Assembly (NCBI GenBank): GCA_964614535.1
Contig: CAZTOZ010000027.1
Location: 1 to 43,092 of the forward strand
Reading direction: 5' to 3'
Source of the DNA: JALSHZ01 sp964614535
GTDB taxonomy: Bacteria; Pseudomonadota; Gammaproteobacteria; UWMA-0217
DNA: 43,092 bases
In this document: positions 17,268 through 25,450 of the stretch, in pieces
How positions within the stretch are numbered: position 1 is the first letter of the stretch
How the letters are laid out: every line of letters begins with the position of its first letter
Notes under the pieces: model-generated
Told to the model about the DNA's origin: nothing
Databases searched by the model: none
The model's input: only the letters and a program-made list of their open reading frames with translations
Position numbers and translations under genes: made by a program

Positions 17268-18668
17268 ATGACCAGAAAAGTAGACGTCGCCATCATTGGC
17301 GCCGGCACCGCCGGATTGAACGCCATGGGACAGGTACGGCGAGCGGGAAAGTCCTTCGTCCTGATCAACGGTGGTGAACTCGGCACCACCTGTGCCCGCG
17401 TCGGCTGCATGCCTTCCAAGGCCTTTATCCAGGTGGCGGAGGACTTCCATCGTCGCCACGTCTTCAAGCGTCATGCGATCATGGGCGCCAACCGGCTCAG
17501 CGTCGATCACGAGGAGCTGATGGAGCATGTGCGGGATCTGCGAGACACTTTCGTCGATCGCGTGCTCGGCAGCACCACCGACCATCTCGGGGACGAACTG
17601 ATCGAGGGCTATGCCCGCATCACCGGCCCCAACCGTGTCGAGGTGAATGGTGAGGTGATCGAGGCGAAGGCGATCGTCATCGCCACCGGCTCTTCGCCGA
17701 TCGTGCCCGAGGCATGGCGTGAACTCGGAGACCGGGTGATGACCACCGACGATTTCTTCGAGATGGAGCGCCTGCCCGAATCGATGGCGGTGATCGGGCT
17801 CGGCGTCATCGGGCTGGAGCTGGGACAGGCGCTTGCCCGGCTGGGCGTCGAGGTGATCGGCGTCGATGCGGCCAGCCACATCTCCGGCCTCTGCGACGAT
17901 GTCGTCAACCGACAGGCGATCGACGTCATCAAGAGCGAGTTCGAGCTGTGGCTGGGGCATCCCGCGGAATTGAGCGGCGGGGGCGAGATCATCCAGGTCA
18001 GGGCCGGCGACCACCAAGTGGAGGTCGATACCGTGCTGGTCGCGATCGGGCGCCGTCCCAATGTCGATGGCCTGGGGCTGGAGAACCTTGGCGTACCGCT
18101 GGACGAGCGTGGGCTGCCGGCCTATGACCGCCAGACCATGCGGGTGGGCGACCTGCCGGTCTATATCGCCGGCGATGTCGATGGCGACGTGCCGATCCTG
18201 CACGAAGCGGGCGACGAGGGGAAGATCGCTGGCTACAATGCCGCGCGTCTGGCCTCGGAGCGTTTCTTGCGCAAGCCGCTGCTGGCCATCACCTTCTGCG
18301 ACCCCAATATCGTCACCGTCGGCGCCACCTGGAACGAGCTGAAGGATCGTGACGACGTCGTCGTCGGCGAGATGCCGATGGGGCCGGTGGGGCGCGCGCT
18401 CATCATGGCCAAGAACAAGGGCGTCATCCGCGTCTATGCCGAGAAGAAGACCGGCAAGCTGCTCGGTGGCGCGATGATGGCCGTCAAGGGCGAGAGTCTC
18501 GGTCATCTCCTCAACTGGTTGATCCAGCAGGAGATGACGGTATTCGACGCCCTGAACATGACCTACTATCATCCGGTTGTGGAGGAAGCCCTGCAGGCGG
18601 CGTTCAACAATCTGGCGCCGCTGATCGAGCAGCAGCCCGAATATCCGACAGGTATGAGACATGCGTGA
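17268..18668 (+). CDS. Dihydrolipoyl dehydrogenase-like flavoprotein disulfide reductase
   Basis: The 466-residue protein belongs to the pyridine nucleotide-disulfide oxidoreductases. It has an FAD-binding GAGTAGLNAM, the redox-active cysteine pair TTCARVGCMPSK (CxxxxC), the NAD(P)-binding GLGVIGLELGQAL and the second FAD motif VYIAGDVDGD. The C-terminal dimer domain keeps a catalytic HPVVEE dyad (His-Pro-x-x-x-Glu). A lipoamide dehydrogenase activity is the obvious guess. No 2-oxo acid dehydrogenase subunits are near, so the partner is unknown. It overlaps the next gene by 8 bp. Confidence 0.85.
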   Translation: MTRKVDVAIIGAGTAGLNAMGQVRRAGKSFVLINGGELGTTCARVGCMPSKAFIQVAEDFHRRHVFKRHAIMGANRLSVDHEELMEHVRDLRDTFVDRVLGSTTDHLGDELIEGYARITGPNRVEVNGEVIEAKAIVIATGSSPIVPEAWRELGDRVMTTDDFFEMERLPESMAVIGLGVIGLELGQALARLGVEVIGVDAASHISGLCDDVVNRQAIDVIKSEFELWLGHPAELSGGGEIIQVRAGDHQVEVDTVLVAIGRRPNVDGLGLENLGVPLDERGLPAYDRQTMRVGDLPVYIAGDVDGDVPILHEAGDEGKIAGYNAARLASERFLRKPLLAITFCDPNIVTVGATWNELKDRDDVVVGEMPMGPVGRALIMAKNKGVIRVYAEKKTGKLLGGAMMAVKGESLGHLLNWLIQQEMTVFDALNMTYYHPVVEEALQAAFNNLAPLIEQQPEYPTGMRHA

Positions 18669-18945
18669 CGACCAGGAGCTCGCCAAAGAGCAGGAAATCA
18701 TGATGATGATGCGCAAGACGTTGTCATCGGTGGCCAGGGACACCGCGCCAGCGGCACCGGGGTTGAGTCGCGCCATCAGCGATGCCACGGTGGAGGAGAT
18801 CCGGCGTTGTCTGGCGATGATCTCCGAACGGGAACGTGAACTCGCGGCGCTGCGGGGCATCGAAATCAAGGAGCGTCCCCGTTATGTGGACGAACCGCAA
18901 ACCAGTAACGTGGTTTCGATTGATGGGCTGAAAAAGCCTGAATAG
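18661..18945 (+). CDS. Small hypothetical protein co-transcribed with flavoprotein gene
   Basis: This 94-residue charged protein has no signal peptide or membrane segment. It has a helical region (ISDATVEEIRRCLAMISERERELAALRGI) and a disordered start and end. The ATG at 18661 lies inside the 3' end of the flavoprotein gene, and the next gene follows 18 bp downstream, so all three are probably one operon. I do not recognise the family. Confidence 0.65.
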   Translation: MRDDQELAKEQEIMMMMRKTLSSVARDTAPAAPGLSRAISDATVEEIRRCLAMISERERELAALRGIEIKERPRYVDEPQTSNVVSIDGLKKPE

Positions 18946-18963
18946 CAGAGAGAGGAGAGAACC

Positions 18964-19359
18964 ATGGATACTGATGACGAACGTTACAGAATCGAACTGA
19001 CCCGCGCGATCATGCGCATGATGCAGAGCTGGGGCCTGAGCACCCGGGACATCCACGCCGCCCTGGGGTTGGACATTCCGTTTCGCCAGATGGAGCGCTT
19101 CAACACCGGGACGGCGTTTCCCGACAATGACGACATCAACGAGCGCATCGAACACCTGGTCGGCATCTCCGAAGGGTTGCGCACGGCCTATCCGCACAAC
19201 GCCTCGGCCGGCATCAACTGGTTGAAGAAGCCGATCAACCGCCTCGGCAATCGTCCGCCGCTGGCCGCCATCGTCAACGACGGGCTGGCCGGCATCAAGA
19301 TGGTGCGGGCCGAGCTGGACTGCACCTTCGGCTGGGAGCAGACCAACCTGGCCTACTAG
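18964..19359 (+). CDS. Xre/MbcA/ParS toxin-binding-domain-like (DUF2384) protein
   Basis: The 131-residue protein has a helix-turn-helix-like N-terminus (LSTRDIHAALGLDIPFRQMERF) and a C-terminal block RIEHLVGISEGLRTAYPHNA, then NWLKKPINRLGNRPPLAAIV. That block is the usual DUF2384 pattern, where a degenerate Leu-Pro/N-P-L-G motif follows. In most operons such a protein is the antitoxin of a RES-domain toxin, but no RES toxin adjoins here. The GAGAGGAGAG ribosome-binding site is strong. It may be an orphan antitoxin or a regulator of the flavoprotein operon. Confidence 0.7.
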   Translation: MDTDDERYRIELTRAIMRMMQSWGLSTRDIHAALGLDIPFRQMERFNTGTAFPDNDDINERIEHLVGISEGLRTAYPHNASAGINWLKKPINRLGNRPPLAAIVNDGLAGIKMVRAELDCTFGWEQTNLAY

Positions 19360-19418
19360 CCCGGTCTTTCCGCGGAACCAGGCGGCGGGCGGAGAAAGCA
19401 GCGCCCCGCACGATCCGG

Positions 19419-19446
19419 CTCCCGCCGCGAGGCCGGTCGGCGGGAG
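19419..19446 (+). terminator. Hairpin after the flavoprotein operon
   Basis: CTCCCGCCG (19419-19427) and CGGCGGGAG (19438-19446) form a perfect 9-bp stem with a 10-base loop, 60 bp after the ParS-like gene. It is GC-rich but has no T-run, so termination is inferred. Confidence 0.5.
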
Positions 19447-19518
19447 GGGGCGTTGTGGCCAGAAGGGGACCGGCTGACGTCAGTGATAGCGATTTCTGTG
19501 TAACCGGAGTATTTCATC

Positions 19519-20190
19519 ATGCTGGTCATCATTCCTTCCGTCCTCGGCCCCGCGGATCTCGAAACCGTCAATGCGCTGTTCGACGAGGCGCCGTTCGTCG
19601 ATGGCAAGCTCTCGGCGGGTTCCGTTGCCCGCCTGATCAAGAACAATGCAGAGATGGATCAGAAGTCGGCGGTCTACAAAAAGCTCAACGCCTTGGTGCT
19701 GAACAATCTGATGCGCCACCCGCTGTTCAAGAACGCGGCCCTGCCCAACAAGGTGGGGGCCCCGTTCTATGCCCGCTACGGCAAGGGACAGCAGTATGGC
19801 GACCATATCGACGATCCGATCATGGGCGCGCCCCACTACTTCCGTACCGATGTCTCCACCACCGTCTTTCTCAGCGAGCCGGACAGCTACGAAGGCGGCG
19901 AGCTGGTGGTGCGCACCACCTATGGCGAAAAGACGATGAAGCTGCCGGCCGGTCATGCCGTGGTCTATCCCTCCCACAGCCTGCATCATGTCAACGAGGT
20001 GCTCGACGGTGAGCGTCGGGTCATGGTGACCTGGATCCAGAGCATGGTCCGCAGCGCGGAACGGCGCGAAGTGCTCTTTGGCATCAACAGCGTTCGCGAA
20101 AAGATGTTGCGCAAGGCGCCCACCGACGAAGAGACGAAGCAGCTCGACATCGCCTATGCCAACCTGTTCCGGATGTGGGCCGAGGTTTGA
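19519..20190 (+). CDS. PKHD-type Fe(II)/2-oxoglutarate dioxygenase (PiuC/YbiX family)
   Basis: This 223-residue protein matches PiuC/YbiX in length and layout: MLVIIPSVLGPADLETVNAL, WVDGR-like FVDGKLSAGS, KNNAEM. The iron triad is visible as H-x-D in YGDHIDDPIM and the distal His in YPSHSLHHVNEV. The 2-oxoglutarate-binding arginine is in GERRVMVTWIQS. The family is linked to iron uptake in other bacteria, but the substrate is unknown. Its TGA overlaps the proposed queE start region; whether the two are co-regulated is unclear. Confidence 0.88.
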   Translation: MLVIIPSVLGPADLETVNALFDEAPFVDGKLSAGSVARLIKNNAEMDQKSAVYKKLNALVLNNLMRHPLFKNAALPNKVGAPFYARYGKGQQYGDHIDDPIMGAPHYFRTDVSTTVFLSEPDSYEGGELVVRTTYGEKTMKLPAGHAVVYPSHSLHHVNEVLDGERRVMVTWIQSMVRSAERREVLFGINSVREKMLRKAPTDEETKQLDIAYANLFRMWAEV

Positions 20191-20849
20191 GCGCAACGGC
20201 GGGTGAGCCGCGGCGGCTCAGGGTCACCGAGATCTTCCACTCGCTGCAGGGGGAGTCACGCAGTGTCGGCTGGCCGACCACCTTTGTCCGTCTGACCGGC
20301 TGCCCGCTGCGCTGTGGCTACTGTGACACCACCTATGCCTTTTCCGGTGGCGCATCGATGACACTCGACGAGATTCTCGAACGTGTCGCTGCCTTCGGGG
20401 CGCGGTTCGTGACGGTCACTGGTGGTGAGCCGTTGGCGCAGAAGCATTGTCCCGAACTGCTGACGCGGTTGGCCGATGCAGGCTACCGGGTCTCGCTGGA
20501 GACCAGCGGCGCGGTCGACGTCTCGTCGGTCGATCCGCGTGTCGTCAAGGTCATGGACCTGAAGACGCCCGGTTCCGGCGAAATGGGACGCAATCGCTAC
20601 GAGAATCTCGAGCATCTGACGATGCGCGATCAGCTCAAGTTCGTGCTCTGTGACCGGAAGGATTACCAGTGGGCGCGGAAGATGATGGTCGATCATCGCC
20701 TGGCGGAACGCTGTGAGGTGCTGCTGTCGCCGGTGCATGGCCGGTTGCCACCGGCCGAGCTGGCCGACTGGATGCTGGCCGACGGGTTGCAGGCGCGGTT
20801 TCAGTTGCAACTGCACAAGCTGCTCTGGGGGGAGGCGCCGGGCCGATGA
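20175..20849 (+). CDS. queE: 7-carboxy-7-deazaguanine synthase
   Basis: QueE is a radical SAM enzyme of preQ0/queuosine synthesis; it converts carboxy-tetrahydropterin to 7-carboxy-7-deazaguanine. The iron-sulfur cysteines are CPLRCGYC (CxxxCxxC), preceded by EIFHSLQGES and followed by VTVTGGEPLAQ. Start is uncertain: GTG at 20175 gives 224 residues; TTG at 20187 overlaps the previous stop (TTGA) and gives 220. The 3' end overlaps queC by 4 bp (ATGA), so the two are translationally coupled. Confidence 0.95.
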   Translation: MGRGLSATAGEPRRLRVTEIFHSLQGESRSVGWPTTFVRLTGCPLRCGYCDTTYAFSGGASMTLDEILERVAAFGARFVTVTGGEPLAQKHCPELLTRLADAGYRVSLETSGAVDVSSVDPRVVKVMDLKTPGSGEMGRNRYENLEHLTMRDQLKFVLCDRKDYQWARKMMVDHRLAERCEVLLSPVHGRLPPAELADWMLADGLQARFQLQLHKLLWGEAPGR

Positions 20850-21541
20850 ACGACAATGCCGTCGTCCTGCTGTCGGGCGGGATGGATTCCGCCACCGTGC
20901 TTGCGATCGCCACGGCGGCCGGGCACCGTTGCCATGCGCTGAGCTTCCGCTACGGCCAGCGCCACCGCGCGGAGCTGGAGGCGGCCCGGCGTATTGCCCG
21001 GCAGTTCGACGTGGCCGATCATCGCATCATCGATCTCGATCTGGCCGGCATCGGCGGCTCGGCGCTGACCGACCATCGCATCGATGTGCCGGAGGCGCCG
21101 GGCGAAGGCATTCCCGTCACCTATGTACCGGCGCGTAATACGGTGTTCCTTTCGATTGCGCTGGCCTGGGCCGAGGTGCTGGCGGCGCGGCACATCTATA
21201 TCGGCGTCAATGCCGTCGATTTCTCCGGCTATCCGGATTGCCGCCCCGGCTTCATCGAAGCCTTCGAAACCATGGCCAATCTGGCCACCAAGGCAGGGAG
21301 CGAGGGGTACTCGATCCGGATCGACGCGCCGCTGATCCGGCTGTCGAAGGCGCAGATCATTCGCCAGGGAATCGAGCTGGGCATCGACTACCGCGACACC
21401 GTCAGCTGTTATCAGGCCGACGCCGAAGGCCGGGCCTGTGGCCGCTGTGATGCCTGCCGCCTGCGCCGGGCCGGCTTCGAGGCCGCCGGCGTGGCCGATG
21501 CCACCCGCTATGCGAGCGGGACGGGCGACGCGGACGAATGA
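20846..21541 (+). CDS. queC: 7-cyano-7-deazaguanine synthase
   Basis: QueC makes preQ0 from 7-carboxy-7-deazaguanine, ammonia and ATP. The 231-residue protein has the PP-loop SGGMDSATVLAIA at the start, FRYGQRHRAEL, the VPARNTVFLSIAL motif and a C-terminal zinc site of four cysteines (SCYQ and CGRCDACRLR). Both genes make preQ0, which is used for queuosine in tRNA. CmoA/CmoB, also in the window, modify other tRNA wobble positions. Confidence 0.97.
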   Translation: MNDNAVVLLSGGMDSATVLAIATAAGHRCHALSFRYGQRHRAELEAARRIARQFDVADHRIIDLDLAGIGGSALTDHRIDVPEAPGEGIPVTYVPARNTVFLSIALAWAEVLAARHIYIGVNAVDFSGYPDCRPGFIEAFETMANLATKAGSEGYSIRIDAPLIRLSKAQIIRQGIELGIDYRDTVSCYQADAEGRACGRCDACRLRRAGFEAAGVADATRYASGTGDADE

Positions 21542-21600
21542 TCCGCCGCCGGTGTGAACCGGCGGAAACCAAACCGTTACCACCAAAGAGAGGACCAACC

Positions 21601-22818
21601 ATGACACTGACGATGCAGATACTGCTGTCCGCCTTTGCCATCACGCTGGTGATGGGGGCGGTGGCTGTCAAGACCAACTTTTGTACGATGGGCGCCGTCT
21701 CCGATGCGGTCAATATCGGCGACACCGGCCGTTTGCGGGCCTGGCTTTTTGCCACCGCCATCGCCATTCTCGGCGTGATGGGGTTGCAGCTGGCGGGCAT
21801 CAGCGACTTTTCCGTCACCAGCAGCGGTGACACCGCCGTGCCACCCTACCGCACTCCGATGCTGGCATGGCCACGCTACCTCGTCGGTGGTCTGCTCTTC
21901 GGCATCGGCATGACGCTCGGCTCCGGCTGTGGCAACAAGAACCTGTTGCGTGTGGGTGGCGGGAACCTCAAGGCCATCTTCACCATCGCCGCGATGGGGT
22001 TGGCCGCCTATCTGATGATGTTCACCAACTTCGGCTACACCGTTTTCTTGCAGTGGATGACGCCGTTGTTCGTCGATCTGGGCCAGTTCGGGATCGATGA
22101 CCAGAGCATCCCGGCCATTCTCTCCGGGGGGCTGGGTCTCGCCGCCGACAACCTCGAATACGTCGTCGCGGTGGTGCTGGCCGGCGTGTTGATCCTCTGG
22201 GCCTTCTGGTCGAGCGACTTTCGTGGCAGTTTCGACAACATCCTCGGCGGGTTGGTCGTCGGTCTGGCGGTCGTCGCCGCCTGGTATGTCACCACCGGGC
22301 CGATGGGACAGGCCTGGCTCGAAGAGGTGGAGTTCATGGATGAGCGGCCGCTCGCCGTGGGGGCTCAGGCACTCACCTTCGTTCAACCCAGCGGCCAGCT
22401 CTACCACTGGATCCTCGGCGGTTTCTCGCCATTGTTGCTGACCTTTGCGATGTTTGCCGGCATCGGTGCCATCGCCGGCTCGTTTCTCTATTCCTTGTTC
22501 ACCGGCAAGCTCAAGATCGAATGGTTCACCGATCTGCGTGATTTCGCCAACCACATCATCGGCGGCTTGCTGATGGGGATCGGCGGCGTGCTCGGGATGG
22601 GCTGCACGATCGGGCAGGGCGTCTCGGGGGCTTCCACCCTGGCGATCGGCGCCTTCCTCACGATGATCTCCATCATGCTGGGCAGTGCGCTGACGATGAA
22701 GATCCAGTTCTACAAGATGGTCTATGAGGAGGAAGCCAGTTTTGGCAAGGCGCTGGTGGCGGGCATGGCGGACCTCAAGCTGCTGCCGTCGGCCCTGCGC
22801 AGGCTGGATCCTGTCTGA
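21601..22818 (+). CDS. YeeE/YedE (TsuA-like) thiosulfate permease
   Basis: The 405-residue integral membrane protein has about ten hydrophobic segments. It keeps the family's conserved cysteine motifs: KTNFCTMGAVSD at about residue 23, GSGCGNKNLLR near residue 110 and GMGCTIGQGVSG near residue 340. In characterised members these cysteines relay thiosulfate across the membrane. The start has AGAGAGGACC upstream. It stands as a single gene after queC (59 bp) and before a hairpin. Uptake of thiosulfate would fit a sulfur-oxidising host. Confidence 0.88.
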   Translation: MTLTMQILLSAFAITLVMGAVAVKTNFCTMGAVSDAVNIGDTGRLRAWLFATAIAILGVMGLQLAGISDFSVTSSGDTAVPPYRTPMLAWPRYLVGGLLFGIGMTLGSGCGNKNLLRVGGGNLKAIFTIAAMGLAAYLMMFTNFGYTVFLQWMTPLFVDLGQFGIDDQSIPAILSGGLGLAADNLEYVVAVVLAGVLILWAFWSSDFRGSFDNILGGLVVGLAVVAAWYVTTGPMGQAWLEEVEFMDERPLAVGAQALTFVQPSGQLYHWILGGFSPLLLTFAMFAGIGAIAGSFLYSLFTGKLKIEWFTDLRDFANHIIGGLLMGIGGVLGMGCTIGQGVSGASTLAIGAFLTMISIMLGSALTMKIQFYKMVYEEEASFGKALVAGMADLKLLPSALRRLDPV

Positions 22819-22833
22819 GAACGGTCGAACAAT

Positions 22834-22853
22834 GCCCCCCGGCAACGGGGGGC
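22834..22853. terminator. Hairpin between convergent genes
   Basis: GCCCCCCG-GCAA-CGGGGGGC is a perfect 8-bp stem with a tetraloop, 15 bp after the permease stop and 12 bp before the convergent stop. It probably ends both transcripts although no T-run follows. Confidence 0.6.
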
Positions 22854-22865
22854 GGATTGGTGTGA

Positions 22866-23237
22866 TTACTTTCTGGCGTGTTTGAAAGCCTGATCACAGG
22901 CTTCCCCATAGACGTCGTCGCCTTTGCGGTCCCAGGCCATGGTTTGCAGGCCGACGACCTTCTTGCCGTCGGTGTCCAGTGCGACGGTGCCGCAGAGCGG
23001 GTCGCTGACGGGAACGATATAGGTGACCTGGGAGCCATCTTTCTTCATCGGCTTGCTGACGCCGTACTCCTTTTTCAGGTACTTGCCGACATCGCTGACG
23101 CTCTTGCCATAGAATTTTTCCATGGCTTCGGCCAGTTTGACGGCGACCTGGTCTTCGGTCATGCCGGCCGACTGGACAGGGGAGGTGACGAAGGCGGCAA
23201 CCAGCATGGCGCAGGCCGCGGATCGGAGCTTGTTCAT
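22866..23237 (-). CDS. Small periplasmic protein with two cysteines
   Basis: This 123-residue protein starts with a signal peptide (MNKLRSAACAMLVAAFVTSP, cleaved near QSA). The mature part is about 100 residues with helix AVKLAEAMEKFYGKS and strands QVTYIVPVSD and VVGLQTMAW. Two cysteines (SDPLCGTV and GEACDQAF) could form a disulfide. I do not recognise a family. It is expressed from an AT-rich region shared with the divergent hemerythrin gene. Confidence 0.65.
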   Translation of the reverse strand: MNKLRSAACAMLVAAFVTSPVQSAGMTEDQVAVKLAEAMEKFYGKSVSDVGKYLKKEYGVSKPMKKDGSQVTYIVPVSDPLCGTVALDTDGKKVVGLQTMAWDRKGDDVYGEACDQAFKHARK

Positions 23238-23296
23238 GTCGAGAAACCTGATTCTGAATTACTGGGAAAATAATACCTATATTATATAAATAGTTA

Positions 23297-23310
23297 TGCA
23301 ATATATTGCA
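23297..23310. promoter_or_regulatory. Palindrome in AT-rich divergent promoter region
   Basis: TGCAATATATTGCA is a perfect 14-bp palindrome in an unusually AT-rich stretch (about 23250-23335) between the periplasmic gene and the hemerythrin gene. It could be an operator. No known regulator is recognised. Confidence 0.35.
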
Positions 23311-23376
23311 AGTCAGATCTGTGAATAATTGCGTATCTTGTTGTTACTCTGTCGGGCGGGCCAATCGTTACCGCCA

Positions 23377-23390
23377 ATGACAAAAATCAA
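23377..23390 (+). promoter_or_regulatory. Possible FNR/Anr-type half-conserved box
   Basis: ATGAC-AAAA-ATCAA resembles TTGAT-N4-ATCAA with one perfect half and three of five in the other. It lies 35 bp upstream of the hemerythrin start, which would suit oxygen control, but the match is partial. Confidence 0.25.
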
Positions 23391-23424
23391 ATATTGTTTC
23401 TTTGCCCGGTAGCAAGCTGGAGGC

Positions 23425-23979
23425 ATGAGCGAACGGCCTGCCATCCTCATCGAGCTTCAGCGCGACCACGAGCGTTTCCGGCGCGTCATTGCCGTGCTGG
23501 AGGGGGCACTGGAGCGGCTCCGCCGGGGTGAGTCGGAGGAGTGGAAGCTGCTGGCCGACACCTTCGAGTACTTCGAGGCCTACCCGGATTTGGTTCACCA
23601 TCCCCGTGAGGACATTCTCTACGGCTACTGCCGCAAGGCCTGTGGCGTGGCGCTGCCGGCGTTGGAAGGGCTCGAGGTGGAGCACGAGAACATGGTCGAG
23701 ATCACCACGATGCTGCGGCGCCAACTTGAGGGCGTCCTCGCCGACGGGATGGTCGATCGTGACATGCTGATCCGCCAGATCGAGGAGTATCTGACCATGC
23801 AGAAGGCGCATATCCAGCGGGAGGAGACGAAGATCTTTCCGTTGCTGTTGGCGTTGCTGGACGAGGAGGAGTGGATGACGTTGTCGGAGGTGGCTGCGGG
23901 CCAGGCCGATCCGCTGTTCGACGACGAATCACGCCAAGCCTATGATGCCCTCTATCGGCGGATCATCGCTCGGGGCTGA
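23425..23979 (+). CDS. Hemerythrin domain protein
   Basis: This 184-residue single-domain protein has the di-iron ligand pattern: H15 in LQRDHERFRRV, YPDLVHHPRED with two histidines and the Glu/Asp, EVEHENMVE, then KAHIQREETKIFPLL with His and Glu ligands. Hemerythrin cation-binding domains bind O2, NO or iron in bacteria. The start ATG has GGAGG directly upstream (CTGGAGGC). It is divergent from the periplasmic gene and convergent with the EF-hand lipoprotein gene. Confidence 0.87.
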   Translation: MSERPAILIELQRDHERFRRVIAVLEGALERLRRGESEEWKLLADTFEYFEAYPDLVHHPREDILYGYCRKACGVALPALEGLEVEHENMVEITTMLRRQLEGVLADGMVDRDMLIRQIEEYLTMQKAHIQREETKIFPLLLALLDEEEWMTLSEVAAGQADPLFDDESRQAYDALYRRIIARG

Positions 23980-23988
23980 AGCCGCGCT

Positions 23989-24333
23989 TTACCCATCTTC
24001 CGGCAATGGCCTCTTCGGTTTGCCGAGGGCCACGCCCGATGTCGGGTCGATGCCGAGTGGGGTCGGCGTGCAGATGATCTCTTCGCGATGCCGTTCGTAG
24101 ACGCCGAGCTGGCCATCGCCATCGTGATCCAGGCCGTGAAGGAGCCGCAGCCCGCCGCCGACGCAGCCCGCGGCCGCGATGTCGGTGATGGGTTCGGCCT
24201 GGGAAAGGGGCTGTGGCAGGTTTCCCAGTTGCGGATTGCCGGGTGAGGGTTGACCGCAGCCCGCCAGCAGAAACAGACACGCCACGATGCTTGGCGCCGA
24301 TATTTTCGCAAGATACCCATTGGATTTAATCAT
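23989..24333 (-). CDS. EF-hand lipoprotein
   Basis: The 114-residue protein carries a lipoprotein signal with lipobox LLAGC (Cys at about 26), so it is likely membrane-anchored. The sequence DHDGDGQLGVYE is a textbook EF-hand calcium loop: Asp at 1, 3 and 5, Gly at 6, hydrophobic at 8 and Glu at 12. Only one loop is present, preceded by CVGGGLRLLHGL. The rest is proline- and glycine-rich. No partner is obvious. It ends 9 bp from the convergent hemerythrin gene. Confidence 0.7.
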   Translation of the reverse strand: MIKSNGYLAKISAPSIVACLFLLAGCGQPSPGNPQLGNLPQPLSQAEPITDIAAAGCVGGGLRLLHGLDHDGDGQLGVYERHREEIICTPTPLGIDPTSGVALGKPKRPLPEDG

Positions 24334-24475
24334 TCTGATAAGGTAACCGCATTAACTGCCTGTTTCTATATGGAGGGTCACGATGCCATCGAGGGGGTTG
24401 GATAGGCAATGACCGCTTGTCGAAAATTCCGACACGTCGAGTTTACCGCCATATCAGTTTACAAGCCAGAAACAG

Positions 24476-25450
24476 TCAGGCCCGGGTTGCCACCAGCACC
24501 GCGCGACGCGGCGCCGGGTAGCCCTCGATCGTGCGCCTTGGGTCGTCCGGCTGGAGGAAGTCGGCCAGGGATTCCGACGGCATCCAGGCGGTTCGGCGCT
24601 GTTCGTCCGGTGTGGTGATGCTGTCGTCGACACAGCGGATGTCGTCGAAGCGGCAGCGCTTCAGCCACCGCTCGGCGGTAGCGATCGACGGCAGAAACCA
24701 GACATTGCGCATCCGCGCATAGCGGTCCTCGGGCACCAGTGAATAGCCTTCCGGCCCATCGACGACCAGGGTCTCCAGCACCAGTTCGCCGCCGGGGCGC
24801 AGGCAATCGCGCAACTGCAAGAGGTGATCGATGGGGGAGCGGCGGTGATAGAGGACGCCCATCGAAAAGACGGTGTCGAAAGCCTGGAGATTGGTGGGCA
24901 GTGCTTCCAGCGGCAGGGGGAGCACATCGACCGGGCGGTCCGGGGTGAAGTGTTTCAGTGTCAGAAACTGAAACACGAAGAGCATCGCCGGGTCGATGCC
25001 GATGACGCGGCGGGCGCCGGCGCCCAGCATGCGCCAGCAGTGGTAGCCGCTGCCGCAGCCCACGTCCAGCACCAGCCGGTCTTTCAGCGGAGCGATGTGC
25101 GGCAGCACCCGGTCCCATTTCCAGTCGGAGCGCCACTCGGTGTCGATGTCGATGCCGAAAACCGAGTAGGGGCCTTTGCGCCACGGTATCAGTGATTTCA
25201 GAGCCTTCCGCAGCGTCTCCCGCTGCGTCTCGTCCAGCTCGTCGGTGGCGCCAATGGTGACGGCGGGGGCATTCAGCTCGATCCGACGGGCCCGATGGGC
25301 CGGCAGCGAGGCGAGCAGCTGCTGCCATGCCGGCACGTTGCCGTGGTGCTGTGTCGAAAAGGCGCTGGCCAGCTGGGCCGGAAGCCGTTTCGACCACGGC
25401 CGCAGATGCCCGCTGCCCATCGCATCGAGCAGGGTGGCGTAGTGGTTCAC
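24476..25450 (-). CDS. cmoB: tRNA U34 carboxymethyltransferase
   Basis: CmoB transfers the carboxymethyl group of carboxy-SAM to 5-hydroxyuridine at the tRNA wobble position. The 324-residue protein has the N-terminal RKGPYSVFGIDIDTEWRSDWKWDR region and a Rossmann SAM domain: VLDVGCGSGYHCWRML, IGIDPAMLF, then VFSMGVLYHRRSPIDHL. Its GTG start overlaps the cmoA stop (GTGA), so translation is coupled. Length equals the E. coli protein (323). Confidence 0.96.
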   Translation of the reverse strand: MNHYATLLDAMGSGHLRPWSKRLPAQLASAFSTQHHGNVPAWQQLLASLPAHRARRIELNAPAVTIGATDELDETQRETLRKALKSLIPWRKGPYSVFGIDIDTEWRSDWKWDRVLPHIAPLKDRLVLDVGCGSGYHCWRMLGAGARRVIGIDPAMLFVFQFLTLKHFTPDRPVDVLPLPLEALPTNLQAFDTVFSMGVLYHRRSPIDHLLQLRDCLRPGGELVLETLVVDGPEGYSLVPEDRYARMRNVWFLPSIATAERWLKRCRFDDIRCVDDSITTPDEQRRTAWMPSESLADFLQPDDPRRTIEGYPAPRRAVLVATRA

